DNA from: Corallium rubrum
Lineage: Eukaryota > Cnidaria > Anthozoa > Scleralcyonacea > Coralliidae
DNA length: 64,000 nt
Assembly (NCBI GenBank): GCA_964035015.1
Contig: OZ036002.1
Location: 4,178,377 to 4,242,376, forward strand
Direction: 5' to 3'
In this document: piece after piece, positions 63,714 through 64,000 of the stretch
Layout of the letters: each line of letters begins with the position of its first letter
Position numbering within the stretch: the first letter of the stretch is position 1
The notes under the pieces: generated by a model
Databases searched by the model: none
What the model was told of the DNA's origin: nothing
Seen by the model: only the letters and a program-made list of their open reading frames with translations
Made by a program: the position numbers and the translations under genes

Positions 63714-63900
63714 TTCATTGGCGTAGTAAGTTTGAAAAATAACGTTGTCCAAGCCGAGAAAATCAAAGCTAAAGTTTATGTAAATCAGCAGGTTTCTTTA
63801 TCAGATATAAAACCACGGACATGGTACTGATTTCCTTTGTGTTTTCCTCACGAATTATTAATGAGTTTTCGAAGGTGTGGTGTAGTATGGTATGGTGTGA

Positions 63901-64000
63901 TATAATGTGGTAAGGTAAGGTAAGGTAAGGTAAGGTGAGGTGAGGTGAGGTGAGGTGAGGTGAGGTGAGGTGAGGTGAGGTGAGGTGAGGTGAGGTGAGG
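63901..64000 (+). repeat. (GGTAA)n/(GGTGA)n pentamer array at right edge
   Basis: GGTAA units switch to GGTGA units and run off the window. Confidence 0.95.

Noticed and set aside
63456..63752. 98-aa minus-strand ORF as an upstream PARP1 exon
   Set aside because: Its sequence comes from two palindromic repeats and has no resemblance to the PARP catalytic domain.

Overview
This is animal nuclear DNA: three spliced, conserved metazoan genes, all on the minus strand, sit in AT-rich, repeat-dense sequence with no bacterial features. The mix (Penelope-like retroelement, CR1/L2-like LINE tails, 5S- and tRNA-derived SINEs, very many palindromic MITEs) and the form of the HSP90, Nova and PARP1 proteins fit a cnidarian, most likely an anthozoan such as a coral or anemone. 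That assignment is an inference from gene and repeat content, not from an alignment.

Layout. 1-23 kb has no confidently recognised host gene. It holds small unexplained ORFs, one attractive candidate first exon (6323-6451, minus), two diverged long-unit tandem repeats (about 0.85-1.39 kb and 4.65-5.19 kb), a foldback-like element (1.87-2.58 kb), numerous MITEs and two LINE 3' ends (13.2-14.6 kb). 23.5-26.3 kb carries a nearly complete Penelope-like element (reverse transcriptase plus GIY-YIG nuclease) broken by one in-frame stop, with a possible hammerhead-ribozyme motif downstream. 26.3-31 kb is LINE, hAT-like and MITE sequence. 31.05-42.9 kb is a complete six-exon cytosolic HSP90 gene (740 aa) whose introns are packed with MITEs, a 5S-derived SINE and a LINE tail. 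43.8-46.9 kb is a nest of hAT-like elements with readable 8-bp target duplications. 50.1-57.8 kb is a two-exon Nova-type triple-KH RNA-binding protein gene (383 aa). 58.29-61.94 kb holds the last five coding exons of a PARP1-type poly(ADP-ribose) polymerase; the upstream exons lie beyond the right edge or were not found. The PARP1 introns are filled with tandem repeats, including a roughly 1.4-kb pentamer-based satellite.

The three genes are ordinary housekeeping or nuclear-regulatory genes (chaperone, splicing regulator, DNA-damage signalling) and nothing shows that they work together. PARP1 and Nova run head to tail with only about 485 bp between stop and start codons. The more unusual biology is in the mobile DNA: nested transposons with intact target duplications, a 27-nt block shared exactly between the Penelope tail and a palindromic element with 13-bp flanking repeats, hairpins with unrelated arms but similar GC-rich centres, and a near-perfect 139-bp palindrome between two (AT)n tracts.
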